Source: Rossellomorea marisflavi (GTDB taxonomy: Bacteria; Bacillota; Bacilli; Bacillales; Bacillaceae_B). Taken from it: a stretch of 64,000 nt of DNA. The translations under genes and the position numbers were made by a program. The notes below the pieces were generated by a model that made no database searches, was not told the DNA's origin, and saw only the letters and a program-made list of their open reading frames with translations. Each line of letters begins with the position of its first letter. Position 1 is the stretch's first letter. Shown one piece after another: positions 50,389 through 59,747 of this stretch. Location: contig NZ_CP081870.1 in the NCBI RefSeq assembly GCF_022170785.1, forward strand, positions 3,212,001 to 3,276,000, read 5' to 3'.

Positions 50389-51009
50389 TCATGCAAGCTG
50401 ATTATAGAATTTCGAAAGGTCGATCCGGTCTCCGATGGTGGTGGGCTCGGCTTTTTCGAGGTATTTTTTATCCTTTTCCACCAGATGATAGATATGCTGG
50501 GTCGTCATGGCGTCATCAAGTGCTTTGTGATGTTTCCCCACACCCTCACGTCCGTATTCCTGCACGGCCTTCCACAGCCCCGTCTGGTTCTGATCACCGA
50601 AGAACCGCTTATATTCCATGGAAAGGTCAACGAATCGTGCATGGAAAGGGAAGGCCATCCCAAGGCGAGAACAGCTGTCCCTGAGCACCTTCATGTCCAT
50701 ATTCCCCCAGGTGACCACTTCCTTTACGCCCAACTGGTCCAATGACGTGAAATAATCATGCATCTCTTTGAACGAACGTCCCCCATCTACATCGGCCTGA
50801 GTGATGGATAAGAACCTTTTGCATCGATTCGTAAGCCTAGGGAAGAAGACCGGCTTGATATAGCAGGAAAAGGTGTCGATGACTTTCCCTCCGTTCACCA
50901 CGACCACACCGGTCTCGATGATTTCCGGATGAAAATCCTTCGGGACCTTCTGCCGCTCGGGCATTGAAAACTCAAAATCAATGAAAACAAGCTGTCCCTC
51001 ACTTCCCAT
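50389..51009 (-). CDS. kapD: KapD, DEDDh 3'-5' exonuclease-like inhibitor of KinA pathway
   Basis: A 206-residue DEDDh exonuclease-fold protein: FIDFEFSM near residue 9 (motif I DxE), a central VTWGNMDMKVLRDSC (motif II Asp), and HKALDDAMTTQHIYHL near 172 (motif III HxAxxD). It matches B. subtilis KapD, reported to inhibit the KinA route to sporulation, presumably by nucleic acid processing. AAGGAGGGG precedes the ATG. It converges with kapB across a terminator. Confidence 0.9.
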   Translation of the reverse strand: MGSEGQLVFIDFEFSMPERQKVPKDFHPEIIETGVVVVNGGKVIDTFSCYIKPVFFPRLTNRCKRFLSITQADVDGGRSFKEMHDYFTSLDQLGVKEVVTWGNMDMKVLRDSCSRLGMAFPFHARFVDLSMEYKRFFGDQNQTGLWKAVQEYGREGVGKHHKALDDAMTTQHIYHLVEKDKKYLEKAEPTTIGDRIDLSKFYNQLA

Positions 51010-51256
51010 TTCAACCCCTCCTTGTTTGGTCGTATCCCGCTATCCCATCCTGGCGCGGGACCCCTGATGGTGTATTCTTCTATTATATCATGTTTATTTC
51101 CTGAATTATGACTATTTCCTCCCATCTCCACTGAAACTTCACTCATATAGCCATCAGGGTAAAAAGAACCATCCACTACACGGAAATGCTTCTTTATTAA
51201 TTGGTTCCATTGGATTATCATGGGAGAATAAGATTACGAGAAAAGTAGAGGGTTTC

Positions 51257-53107
51257 ATGAGAACTTTTGCAGGATATATCGCCATCAGTTGTATCGTTGC
51301 CGTCTTTTTCACCACCTTGTTTTTTTCCGCCGGGGAAGTGAAGAAAGCCGGTGAATTCCAAGATGCACTGGAATCAAAGGTAAATAAGGAGCATATGAAC
51401 GTAAACCGCACGTCCCTGATGAAGGATGCGGACGGTCGGGTGTTTTCCGAGATCAACCGCCCATTCAGGCTTTACACGGAGGATGAGGACATACCTGACT
51501 TTGCGAAGGATATCATCATCACGAGTGAAGATCAGAATTTTTACGAACATGTTGGATTCGATGCCGGTGCGATCCTTAGGGCAGTGGTGAAAAACCTTGT
51601 TTTCACCCATATCCAGCAGGGAGGCAGCACCATCACCCAACAGCTCGCCCGCAATATGTACCTGGGTCAGGAAAAGACGTATAACCGGAAGCTGACAGAG
51701 CTCTTCTACGCCGGTCAGATCGAAAAAAATCTGACCAAGGATGAGATCATGGAAATGTATTTGAACGTGATTTACTTCAGTAATGGCGTGTACGGAATCG
51801 GAACGGCTTCCCAGTATTATTTCAGCAAGCCCGTGACCGAACTCAACCAAGGGGAAATCTCCTTCCTCGCTTCCATCCCGAATAACCCGGGGAAATATGA
51901 TCCGATCAAGCACTTCGATGAAACGAAAAAACGTCAGGAGCGGTTGCTCGAGCTTCTGGTCACATCGGAGAAACTCACGGAGAAAGAGGCCGTGAAGATC
52001 AAAAAGACCCCAATCCATTTAAAGGTTAAGAAAGCAGTTGAAGAATATCCGGACTATGCCTTTTATGTCGAACACGAACTGAAGGAACTGATCGGAGAAA
52101 AAGAAGGGTTCGCAGACGAGCTTGCAGATGCCGGATCTGAAGAAGAGCGGGACGGGATCCTGAAGGAATGGGATGAACGGTTCCATGCCGTGATTTCTTC
52201 CGGCGTCATCATCAACACCGCCCTGGACCCCGCCATGCAGAAGAAAAGCACGAAAGCACTGAATGATACACTTGAGTCTACTGAACTAGAGGGAGCGAGT
52301 GCTTCCATCGACAACAAGACCCGTAAGATCGTTGCCATCACAGGCGGAAAAAACTATAAGGAATATAATTTCCACCATGCCTTCCAAGCGTTCAGGCAGC
52401 CAGGGTCCGCCATCAAACCGCTCCTGGTCTATGGTCCCTATATGGAGAAGTTGCACCCCTCCCTGCAGGAAACGATTGATGGAAATCAATACTGCATCAA
52501 GGGATACTGCCCCGTGAACTACGGGAATGCGAGTCCCGGCATGGTGACGATCAGTCAGGCATTCGCCCAATCGTATAACGGTCCCGCCCTTCGCATGATG
52601 GAAAAGGTGGGCGTGGATCAGGCCTTCGGATTCATCCGCCCGTTCCACTTCCAAAAGGTAAGCAAGGAGGATAAGACCTTTGCGGCTTCAGTCGGAGGAT
52701 TCACCTATGGGATGAGCCCCCTTGAAATGACGAATGCCTATACGTCCTTCATCGACGGGAAGTATACACCGGCAAGGGCCATCACCGACGTGACGGATTC
52801 CGAGGGGAACCTCCTGTATCAATGGAAGGACAACGCAACGGAAGTTTGGTCGAAATCCACCACTGCTCAAATGAGATCGCTCCTTCATCAAGGAGCGGTT
52901 AGCGGGACTGGCAAACCTGCCTATGTCTCCAGGCCCTATGTGGGGATCAAGACGGGGACGACCAACCAATATCATGATTTTTGGGTCATGGGCCTCACCG
53001 ATCGCTACACCACAGGGGTCTGGGTCGGCCATGATACACCTGAAAACATGAGCAGCATAGAATCATGGCGGCCTGGACACAGGATTTGGAAGCAGATCAT
53101 GAAATAA
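51257..53107 (+). CDS. pbpD: Class A penicillin-binding protein (PBP4/PbpD type)
   Basis: A 616-residue bifunctional peptidoglycan synthase. It has an N-terminal anchor helix (IAISCIVAVFFTTLFFS), then a GT51 glycosyltransferase domain (about 60-235) with the catalytic Glu in TSEDQNFYEHVGFD and QGGSTITQQLARNMYL. The transpeptidase domain has SxxK in QPGSAIKPLL near 380, SxN in QSYNGPALRM near 435, and KTGTT near 572. Length agrees with B. subtilis PbpD (PBP4). It lies next to kapD as in B. subtilis. A weak ribosome binding site (AAAAGTAGAGGG) precedes the ATG. Own terminator. Confidence 0.94.
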   Translation: MRTFAGYIAISCIVAVFFTTLFFSAGEVKKAGEFQDALESKVNKEHMNVNRTSLMKDADGRVFSEINRPFRLYTEDEDIPDFAKDIIITSEDQNFYEHVGFDAGAILRAVVKNLVFTHIQQGGSTITQQLARNMYLGQEKTYNRKLTELFYAGQIEKNLTKDEIMEMYLNVIYFSNGVYGIGTASQYYFSKPVTELNQGEISFLASIPNNPGKYDPIKHFDETKKRQERLLELLVTSEKLTEKEAVKIKKTPIHLKVKKAVEEYPDYAFYVEHELKELIGEKEGFADELADAGSEEERDGILKEWDERFHAVISSGVIINTALDPAMQKKSTKALNDTLESTELEGASASIDNKTRKIVAITGGKNYKEYNFHHAFQAFRQPGSAIKPLLVYGPYMEKLHPSLQETIDGNQYCIKGYCPVNYGNASPGMVTISQAFAQSYNGPALRMMEKVGVDQAFGFIRPFHFQKVSKEDKTFAASVGGFTYGMSPLEMTNAYTSFIDGKYTPARAITDVTDSEGNLLYQWKDNATEVWSKSTTAQMRSLLHQGAVSGTGKPAYVSRPYVGIKTGTTNQYHDFWVMGLTDRYTTGVWVGHDTPENMSSIESWRPGHRIWKQIMK

Positions 53108-53128
53108 ATAAGTGTTTAAGTCATAGTA

Positions 53129-53166
53129 AAACCCGAACTATCTTGCCTGAGATAGTTCGGGTTTTT
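53129..53166 (+). terminator. Terminator of pbpD
   Basis: AAACCCGAACTATCT and AGATAGTTCGGGTTT arms with a six-base loop and T tail. Confidence 0.88.
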
Positions 53167-53204
53167 GATTTGTTTCATGACCATTACTATTTACTTGTTC
53201 CTAG

Positions 53205-53360
53205 CGGTTGATTGGAGTGCAAGACGAAGACTTCTGCGGGAAGTGTAGCTGATGTGAGACCCCGCAGGCTTGCCGAGGAGGCTCACGGTCTACCCGCGCG
53301 CAGTCTTGTACGGATATCATGAGCGGGATAAAGAAGCCATACTGATATTGTTCGTCATGA
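53205..53360. repeat. Dispersed Bacillaceae intergenic repeat, full-length copy
   Basis: The element is bounded by inverted ends GTGCAAGAC (53217-53225) and GTCTTGTAC (53303-53311). Internal complementary blocks are CTGCGGG / CCCGCAG and GTGAG / CTCAC around GACCCCGCAGGCTTGCCGAG. This pattern belongs to an abundant repeat found between genes in many Bacillaceae. Its right end recurs at 37219-37286. It lies between pbpD and yufK and contains no gene of its own. Confidence 0.8.
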
Positions 53361-53394
53361 CCATTTTTGTTTTGTCCCAATCTCTTTTTCATGT

Positions 53395-53970
53395 TTACAG
53401 CTTGACCTCCGATATGATCGGGAGGCTAGCCATCAGGCCGTTGTAAAGTCTAATAAGAACGAAGAAAATCGTCAGGATGAGGGCGGCCCATGAGAAAAGC
53501 TGCATGGTGACGACACCAAGCAGGCCGGCTTTGGTAAGGGAAGAGCTGATTTTATTCACAAAATAAAAGAAGTAAACCGCCGAGGTCAAAACAAAGATGG
53601 CGATCAATCCCTTGAATGATTGCAAGCTGAGGACGGAAACCAGTCCTCCGATAAAATAGATCATCGAACCCGGACGGACTTTATTATACAGTTCACCCTC
53701 TGAATCAATTGAGAAGAACAGCATGGAAATGCCGTTGATCGTCTCTGCGATGAGTTTCAGGGCAGATAGAATCATAAAGAAGACCATCATAAGCAGAATA
53801 AGGATGGCCAGCTTCAGCTGCATTTCGGAAAGGAATTCGCTCATTCCCGCATAGACGCCGATCTTTTTGGAAAGCGTTTCGAACACGCCCACCCCGTAAA
53901 CCGAAAACGTCAGGCTGAACAAAAGGATGGACAAAATAGGCAGATAGCTCGTTAAATATGTATTCTTCAA
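53395..53970 (-). CDS. yufK: YufK family membrane protein (DUF5366)
   Basis: A 191-residue membrane protein with five hydrophobic segments: about residues 8-28, 50-72, 98-115, 118-138 and 152-175. No catalytic motif is visible. Position just before the mrp operon and general appearance fit B. subtilis YufK, of unknown function. The start is TTG, six bases after GAGAGG. Transcribed opposite to mrp. Confidence 0.72.
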   Translation of the reverse strand: MKNTYLTSYLPILSILLFSLTFSVYGVGVFETLSKKIGVYAGMSEFLSEMQLKLAILILLMMVFFMILSALKLIAETINGISMLFFSIDSEGELYNKVRPGSMIYFIGGLVSVLSLQSFKGLIAIFVLTSAVYFFYFVNKISSSLTKAGLLGVVTMQLFSWAALILTIFFVLIRLYNGLMASLPIISEVKL

Positions 53971-54092
53971 AAAGTACCTCTCCCGTGATCAATCTGTGCA
54001 TTCTCATCATAATCGTTTATGAGCAGATTGAAAAGGGTAAAGGTACCAAGTGTACAGGTCGAAAGTCCCTCCACTTCAAGAGCTGACTTCCC

Positions 54093-54341
54093 TCATTCAA
54101 CAGCCGATTCCGACTCGATTATGTGTCGGTCCCTGTCGATCACCTTGATGTATTGACGCGGTTTGAATTCAACAGGTACCAAAGTATCTGAACCTTCCCG
54201 CTCGTACCCGATTGGAAGATAATTCGTTCCTTCCCCGCTTTCGACCGATTCCAGATCGATTTGATCCCTCGAATCCACCACGACGGCCATCATGAGCAAT
54301 CCTGTGAAAATGGCACATGCAATCAGCAACTTTTGCTTCAT
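54093..54341 (-). CDS. Small secreted or membrane-anchored protein
   Basis: An 82-residue product with an N-terminal hydrophobic helix (KLLIACAIFTGLLMMAVVV, about 4-22) and an acidic extracellular part (SRDQIDLESVESGEGTNYLPIGYE), ending in strands (VPVEFKPRQYIKVIDRDRHII). Start 54341 follows AAGAGGTGA; the frame is open to 54350. No family recognised. Upstream and divergent from mrpA. Confidence 0.6.
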   Translation of the reverse strand: MKQKLLIACAIFTGLLMMAVVVDSRDQIDLESVESGEGTNYLPIGYEREGSDTLVPVEFKPRQYIKVIDRDRHIIESESAVE

Positions 54342-54623
54342 GGATATCACCTCTTGAATAGGATGCTCACATTGGTGATAAACTATTCCAAAACATGATT
54401 CACGGCACGGAATGTGCTTTTTTTTTCGACGAGATTTTCCGTTTCTCTACATATTTAATAACAAGGGGCAAAACCCTTATACAATGGGCGTCCGACTAAT
54501 GCAAGGTGCTTTTTTTTACGTTATAATGCTCAATAGGTGCACTGTTCGGTCGCAGAAGGCTCTAGTGACTATCTTAATTCAACAATTACCTACATAATCT
54601 GATGTATTCAAGGGGGGTTTTTT

Positions 54624-57029
54624 GTGACACTGCTACACTGGGCAATCTTATCGCCTTTTTTATTCGCCATACTGATTCCGTTCCTGTATAAGGCGTTCCG
54701 CAAGATCCACACCGGCTGGTTCGTCCTGATCCTGCCCGTAGTCCTGTTCGTCTACTTCTTCCGCTTCATCTCATTGACGAAGAATGGGGGTACGGTAACG
54801 GAAACCGTCAATTGGATGCCTTCCTTCGGTATCCAATTCACCGCGTATGTGGATGGTCTCGGCCTCCTGTTCGCCATGCTCATCACAGGAATCGGGGCGC
54901 TTGTCGTCCTGTACTCGATCTACTACCTGGATAAGGCAAAAGAACAGCTACATAACTTCTATGTCTATTTACTCATGTTCATGGGGGCCATGCTCGGGGT
55001 CGTGCTATCGGATAACCTGATCACCCTCTATATGTTCTGGGAGTTCACTTCCATTTCTTCCTTCTTACTGATCGGATATTGGTATCAGAAGGAACGTTCG
55101 AGATACGGAGCACTGAAATCGATGCTCATCACCGTATTCGGGGGCCTTTCCATGCTCGGGGGAATCATACTCCTCTATCTCATGGGTGGTACATTCAGCA
55201 TCAGGGAACTGGTGGGGATGAGCGATCAGTTGGTAACGGACCCGCTATTCATGGGGGCACTGATCCTGATCCTTCTTGGGGCATTCACCAAATCTGCCCA
55301 GTTCCCATTCCATATCTGGCTGCCTGATGCCATGGAAGCACCGACTCCAGTCAGTGCCTACCTTCACTCAGCCACGATGGTCAAAGCAGGGATCTATCTT
55401 GTAGCCAGGATGAGTCCAATCTTTGCCACTTCGGGTGTATGGATCTGGCTTGTTGGCGGAATCGGATTATTCACCGTGTTCTGGGGTTCATTCAATGCTG
55501 TCCGTCAAAAGGATCTGAAAGGGATCCTTGCCTTCTCCACAATCAGTCAACTGGGGATGATCATGTCCTTATTGGGTATTGGAGGAGCAGCGCTTCATTA
55601 CAATCAACTGGACGAAAACATTTATATGGCTGCAACCCTTGCGGCCGTGTTCCATCTGATCAATCACGCAACATTTAAGGGAAGCCTGTTCATGGTCGCA
55701 GGAATCGTCGATCACGAAACCGGGACAAGGGATATCCGTAAGCTCGGCGGACTGATGAGCTTCATGCCCATCACCTTCACCATTGCCATCATCGGAGCAT
55801 TCTCCATGGCGGGGCTGCCTCCATTCAACGGCTTCCTCAGTAAGGAGATGTTCTTTACTGGAATGATCAATGTTCTTAGCCTTGATATCTTCAACTTTGA
55901 AACGTTCGGGGCGCTTTTCCCGGTGCTGGCCTGGGTGGGAAGCATCTTCACCTTCGTCTACAGCATGATCCTCGTCTTCAAGACGTTCACAGGGAAGTAT
56001 CAGCCTGAGAAGCTCGAGAAGAAACCGCATGAAGCACCGATAGGGATGCTGATTTCTCCGATCATCCTTGCTTCCCTGGTAGTCATTTTTGGTTTCTTCC
56101 CGAACATTTTATCGGATCGGATCCTTGCTCCAGCAGTAGAAGCCATCGTACCGAGTCTGATTGCCGACGGACAGACCGTGAAGACGGAAATCTCCTTCTG
56201 GCACGGCTTCAGTCCGGAGCTGTTCATGACGATCGGTGTCATAGCCATCGGAGTGATCTTGTATCTTACCCTTTCAAAATGGGAGAAGATCTATCGGGTA
56301 TTACCGCAAAGGCTTTCCCTTAATTCCTTATATGATGGAGGATTACGTGGGAGCGAACGTGGGGCTTACAGTTTCATGAACGGACATATGACAGGGTTCA
56401 TCCGCACTTACCTTGTTTATATCTTTACGTTCTTTGTCGGGATCTCCCTCTTCAGCCTCTGGTGTAACAATGCCTTCTCCCTGGAGATGGACGAAATGGC
56501 CCCGATCGGGATCTATGAGGTGGCTGTCGCACTCCTTCTTGTGGTCAGTACCGTCATGATCCTGTTCGCGAAGTCTCGCCTGACATCCATCATCCTGTTG
56601 GGCGCAACCGGTTATACGGTATCCTTGTTCTTCGTGGTGTTCAGGGCTCCAGATCTTGCCCTGACACAGCTCGTCATCGAGACCGTGTCGGTTGCCCTAT
56701 TCCTCCTTTGCTTCTACCACCTGCCAAAATTGAGCAGGCATGAAGAACGCATGGGCTTCAAGCTTGGGAATGCAGTGATTGCCCTAGGCGTCGGTGTGAC
56801 CGTGACACTGTTTGCCATCTCGGCTTACAGCACGAAACTATTTGATTCGATTTCAGAGTATTACATCAAGAACGTTTATGAGGAAGCGGCCGGTAAGAAT
56901 ATGGTCAATGTCATCCTCGTCGACTTCCGTGGCTTCGATACATTGTTTGAGATCACCGTTCTTGCCATCGCATCTCTCGGGATCTTCGCTATGATCAAAC
57001 TGAGGATGACAAGGAGGGATGAAGGATGA
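54624..57029 (+). CDS. mrpA: Na+/H+ antiporter subunit MrpA
   Basis: Largest subunit of the multi-subunit Mrp antiporter that exports Na+ in exchange for H+, giving salt and alkali tolerance. The 801-residue protein has about 21 helices. The N-terminal two thirds is homologous to complex I NuoL (MFWEFTSISSFLLIGYW near 137, the proton-channel segment FTKSAQFPFHIWLPDAMEAPTPVSAYLHSATMVKAGIYL near 222). The C-terminal part holds the MrpB-like DUF4040 region with ILLGATGYTVSLFFVVFRAPDLALTQLVIE. Length equals B. subtilis MrpA. The start is GTG after GGGGGG. First gene of the seven-gene operon; its stop overlaps mrpB by four bases. Confidence 0.96.
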   Translation: MTLLHWAILSPFLFAILIPFLYKAFRKIHTGWFVLILPVVLFVYFFRFISLTKNGGTVTETVNWMPSFGIQFTAYVDGLGLLFAMLITGIGALVVLYSIYYLDKAKEQLHNFYVYLLMFMGAMLGVVLSDNLITLYMFWEFTSISSFLLIGYWYQKERSRYGALKSMLITVFGGLSMLGGIILLYLMGGTFSIRELVGMSDQLVTDPLFMGALILILLGAFTKSAQFPFHIWLPDAMEAPTPVSAYLHSATMVKAGIYLVARMSPIFATSGVWIWLVGGIGLFTVFWGSFNAVRQKDLKGILAFSTISQLGMIMSLLGIGGAALHYNQLDENIYMAATLAAVFHLINHATFKGSLFMVAGIVDHETGTRDIRKLGGLMSFMPITFTIAIIGAFSMAGLPPFNGFLSKEMFFTGMINVLSLDIFNFETFGALFPVLAWVGSIFTFVYSMILVFKTFTGKYQPEKLEKKPHEAPIGMLISPIILASLVVIFGFFPNILSDRILAPAVEAIVPSLIADGQTVKTEISFWHGFSPELFMTIGVIAIGVILYLTLSKWEKIYRVLPQRLSLNSLYDGGLRGSERGAYSFMNGHMTGFIRTYLVYIFTFFVGISLFSLWCNNAFSLEMDEMAPIGIYEVAVALLLVVSTVMILFAKSRLTSIILLGATGYTVSLFFVVFRAPDLALTQLVIETVSVALFLLCFYHLPKLSRHEERMGFKLGNAVIALGVGVTVTLFAISAYSTKLFDSISEYYIKNVYEEAAGKNMVNVILVDFRGFDTLFEITVLAIASLGIFAMIKLRMTRRDEG

Positions 57030-57448
57030 AGACGAATGATGTAATTCTCCAAACCGTAACGAAAGTAACTGTGTTCATTATCATCCTGTTCTCCCTTCGC
57101 CTCTTCTTCTCCGGTCACTATACTCCAGGAGGAGGCTTCATCGGGGGACTCATGACAGCAGGAGCCCTCGTCCTGCTGCTCCTGGCATTCGACCTGAAGA
57201 CAGTTGCGAATATCCTGCCCATCGATTATAAGATCGTAACGGCAATCGGCCTTCTGTTCGCCATCGGGACGGCGGCAGGGGCACTATTATTCAATGTACC
57301 GTTCCTGACGCACGCGTTTGACTATTTCACCCTGCCGATCATCGGGAAGACGTCCCTTCACACGGCAGTCCTGTTCGATACCGGGGTGTATCTCGTCGTC
57401 GTCGGCGTCACGATGACCATCATCCAAACGATTGGGGTGAGCGATTAA
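57026..57448 (+). CDS. mrpB: Na+/H+ antiporter subunit MrpB
   Basis: A 140-residue subunit with four helices. The family signature GHYTPGGGFIGGLMTAGALVLLLLAFD at residues 29-55 is intact, and the Glu/Asp-lined C-terminal helix VLFDTGVYLVVVGVTMTIIQTIG is present. AAGGAGGGATGAAGG precedes the ATG. The start overlaps mrpA by four bases and the stop overlaps mrpC by one base, showing tight translational coupling inside the antiporter complex. Confidence 0.96.
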   Translation: MKTNDVILQTVTKVTVFIIILFSLRLFFSGHYTPGGGFIGGLMTAGALVLLLLAFDLKTVANILPIDYKIVTAIGLLFAIGTAAGALLFNVPFLTHAFDYFTLPIIGKTSLHTAVLFDTGVYLVVVGVTMTIIQTIGVSD

Positions 57449-57789
57449 TGGAATTATTAATGGCCATTGTCATTGGGATCCTGTTCACCTGTGCAGTGTA
57501 TCTCATGCTTTCAAAAAGTTTACTTAGGATCATCATCGGCACCGCTGTTTTGAGCCATGGCGCCCACCTTCTCATCTTGACGGTGAGCAGCCTGAAGAGA
57601 GGGGCAGCCCCGCTGCTCGGACAGCATGCGGAATCCTACGTCGATCCGTTACCGCAGGCACTGATCCTGACAGCGATCGTCATCAGCTTCGGTGTAACGG
57701 CCTTTTTCCTGGTCCTCGCCTACAGGGCCTATCAGGAGCTCGGTACCGATAATATGGATCAGTTGAGAGGAAACGAAGGAAATGATTAA
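57448..57789 (+). CDS. mrpC: Na+/H+ antiporter subunit MrpC
   Basis: A 113-residue three-helix subunit homologous to NuoK of complex I. Visible are helix 1 (LLMAIVIGILFTCAVYLML), helix 2 with RIIIGTAVLSHGAHLLILT, and helix 3 with DPLPQALILTAIVISFGVTAFFLVLAYR, the latter being the most conserved MrpC segment. The stop overlaps mrpD by eight bases. Length matches B. subtilis MrpC exactly. Confidence 0.96.
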   Translation: MELLMAIVIGILFTCAVYLMLSKSLLRIIIGTAVLSHGAHLLILTVSSLKRGAAPLLGQHAESYVDPLPQALILTAIVISFGVTAFFLVLAYRAYQELGTDNMDQLRGNEGND

Positions 57790-59263
57790 TTTATTGATTC
57801 TACCGATACTCATACCACTTATCACGGCAACGATTCTCATGTTCTTTAGCAAACAGGTGAAGACGCAGCGGACGATCGCAGCGGTTTCCACCATCGGAAC
57901 CGTTATCGCATCCGTCATCCTCGTTATCACGGTTTCAAAAGAAGGAATCCAGACCTTGAACCTGGGGAGCTGGACGGCACCATTCGGAATCACGCTTGTA
58001 TCCGATATGCTCTCTGCCCTTCTTGTACTCACTACGAGCATCATCACCCTGCTGGTGACCCTCTACTCCTTTAAGTCGATTGGACGCGACAGGGAACGAT
58101 TCTATTATTATCCTGTTGTCCAATTTCTTTTAGTCGGGGTGAACGGCGCCTTCACAACAGGGGACATCTTCAATCTGTTCGTCTTCTTTGAAGTGATGCT
58201 CATGAGTTCCTATGTTCTCATCGTCCTCGGCGGGACAAAGGTCCAGCTCCGGGAAGGGATCAAATACATACTGGTGAACGTTATTTCATCAGCCTTGTTC
58301 GTCATTACCGTTGCCTACCTGTATTCAGTCGTCGGCACCCTGAACATGGCGGATATCTCACAGAAGATCGCAAGCGTGGAGCAACCAGGCATCCTGACAG
58401 CCATCGCCATCCTGTTTTTGATTGTTTTCGGCCTGAAAGGCGCCATATTCCCGCTTTACTTCTGGCTGCCAGGCTCATACTACGCACCTCCGACCCCGAT
58501 CCTGGCCTTATTCGGAGCGTTGCTGACCAAGGTTGGCGTCTATTCGATCATCAGGACCTATACGTTGTTCTTCTATCACGATCCAGGGTTCACCCATGAG
58601 ATGCTTGGCATACTGGCAATCCTGACCATCGTTGTCGGATGCGTGGGTGCCATTGGGTTCTGGGATGTGAAGAAGATCATCATTTATAATATCGTCATCG
58701 CCGTCGGGGTCATCCTATTCGGGGTTTCCACAATGAACGGTGAAGCGATGGAAGGCTCCATCTACTATCTCATTCACGATATGATCATCAAGGCCGCTCT
58801 CTTCCTTCTGATCGGCGTCATGATATCCATAACCGGTACGACAGATGTCCGGAAGATGGGCGGTCTGATCAAGGAGTATCCTTGGCTGGGCTGGACCTTC
58901 CTGGTAGCAGCTTTCTCACTGGCGGGCATCCCTCCCCTCAGTGGCTTCATAGGGAAACTATTGATTCTGAAGGGAAGTTTCTCCTCGGAATTCTACGTGG
59001 GGGCTTTCGTCATTCTGGCCTCAAGCCTGGTGGTCCTTTATTCCGTCATCAAGATCTTCCTGAATGGTATCTGGGGTGTACCAAAAGAATACACCGGTAT
59101 CTCTAAAAGTCATGCACGCTATCTATGGGCAACTTCCGCCGTCCTTGTCCTCCTTTCCGTGTTTTACGGTTTGGGCGCAGATGCAATCCGCCCGCTATTT
59201 TCACAGGCGGCCGAAGTACTCGTGGATCCGCAAATCTATATTGACGCAGTGTTAAAGGAGTGA
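57782..59263 (+). CDS. mrpD: Na+/H+ antiporter subunit MrpD
   Basis: A 493-residue fourteen-helix subunit homologous to NuoN/NuoM. Key parts are FNLFVFFEVMLMSSYVLIVLGG near 128 with the essential Glu, LFLIVFGLKGAIFPLYFWLPGSYYAPPTPILALFGALLTKVGVYSIIR near 210 with the conserved Lys, and FSLAGIPPLSGFIGKLLILKG near 375. Length agrees with B. subtilis MrpD. The start overlaps mrpC, with GAAGGAA serving as ribosome binding site. Together with MrpA it forms the ion-conducting membrane arms. Confidence 0.96.
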   Translation: MINLLILPILIPLITATILMFFSKQVKTQRTIAAVSTIGTVIASVILVITVSKEGIQTLNLGSWTAPFGITLVSDMLSALLVLTTSIITLLVTLYSFKSIGRDRERFYYYPVVQFLLVGVNGAFTTGDIFNLFVFFEVMLMSSYVLIVLGGTKVQLREGIKYILVNVISSALFVITVAYLYSVVGTLNMADISQKIASVEQPGILTAIAILFLIVFGLKGAIFPLYFWLPGSYYAPPTPILALFGALLTKVGVYSIIRTYTLFFYHDPGFTHEMLGILAILTIVVGCVGAIGFWDVKKIIIYNIVIAVGVILFGVSTMNGEAMEGSIYYLIHDMIIKAALFLLIGVMISITGTTDVRKMGGLIKEYPWLGWTFLVAAFSLAGIPPLSGFIGKLLILKGSFSSEFYVGAFVILASSLVVLYSVIKIFLNGIWGVPKEYTGISKSHARYLWATSAVLVLLSVFYGLGADAIRPLFSQAAEVLVDPQIYIDAVLKE

Positions 59264-59270
59264 TGTACCC

Positions 59271-59747
59271 ATGGCTTTTCAAATCTTATTGAACTTTATC
59301 CTGGCATTTGTCTGGATGTTCCTATCCGTCTCCTTTACCGCTCCTTCATTCATTGTCGGCTATCTGCTCGGCTTGTTGATCATCCTTGCCATGAGGCGAT
59401 TCTTCCCGGATCGCTTCTACCTTTGGCGGGTGGTGGCTTCCATCAGCCTGCTGTTGTTATTCCTGAAGGAACTCATCAAAGCAAACGTAGATGTATTGAA
59501 AACGGTCCTTAAACCCAAACTCGATTTCCAGCCGGGGATCTTTGCATACGAGACCAATCTGAAAAAGGATTGGGAAGTCACCTTGCTTGCCAATCTGATC
59601 ACGCTGACACCAGGGACACTTGTGATGGATGTTTCCATGGATAAGAAGATCCTCTATGTGCACGCCATCGATCTTCCCGATAAAGACGCGGTCATCGATG
59701 ATATCCGCAATTCTTTCGAAAAAGCCATCATGGAGGTGAGCCGCTGA
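59271..59747 (+). CDS. mrpE: Na+/H+ antiporter subunit MrpE
   Basis: A 158-residue subunit with two to three N-terminal helices and a cytoplasmic C-terminal domain. The segment ANLITLTPGTLVMDVSMDKKILYVHAIDLPD near residues 105-135 is the family hallmark. AAAGGAG precedes the ATG. The stop overlaps mrpF by one base. Unlike MrpA and MrpD it has no complex I homologue; it is needed for full assembly of the complex in B. subtilis. Confidence 0.95.
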   Translation: MAFQILLNFILAFVWMFLSVSFTAPSFIVGYLLGLLIILAMRRFFPDRFYLWRVVASISLLLLFLKELIKANVDVLKTVLKPKLDFQPGIFAYETNLKKDWEVTLLANLITLTPGTLVMDVSMDKKILYVHAIDLPDKDAVIDDIRNSFEKAIMEVSR

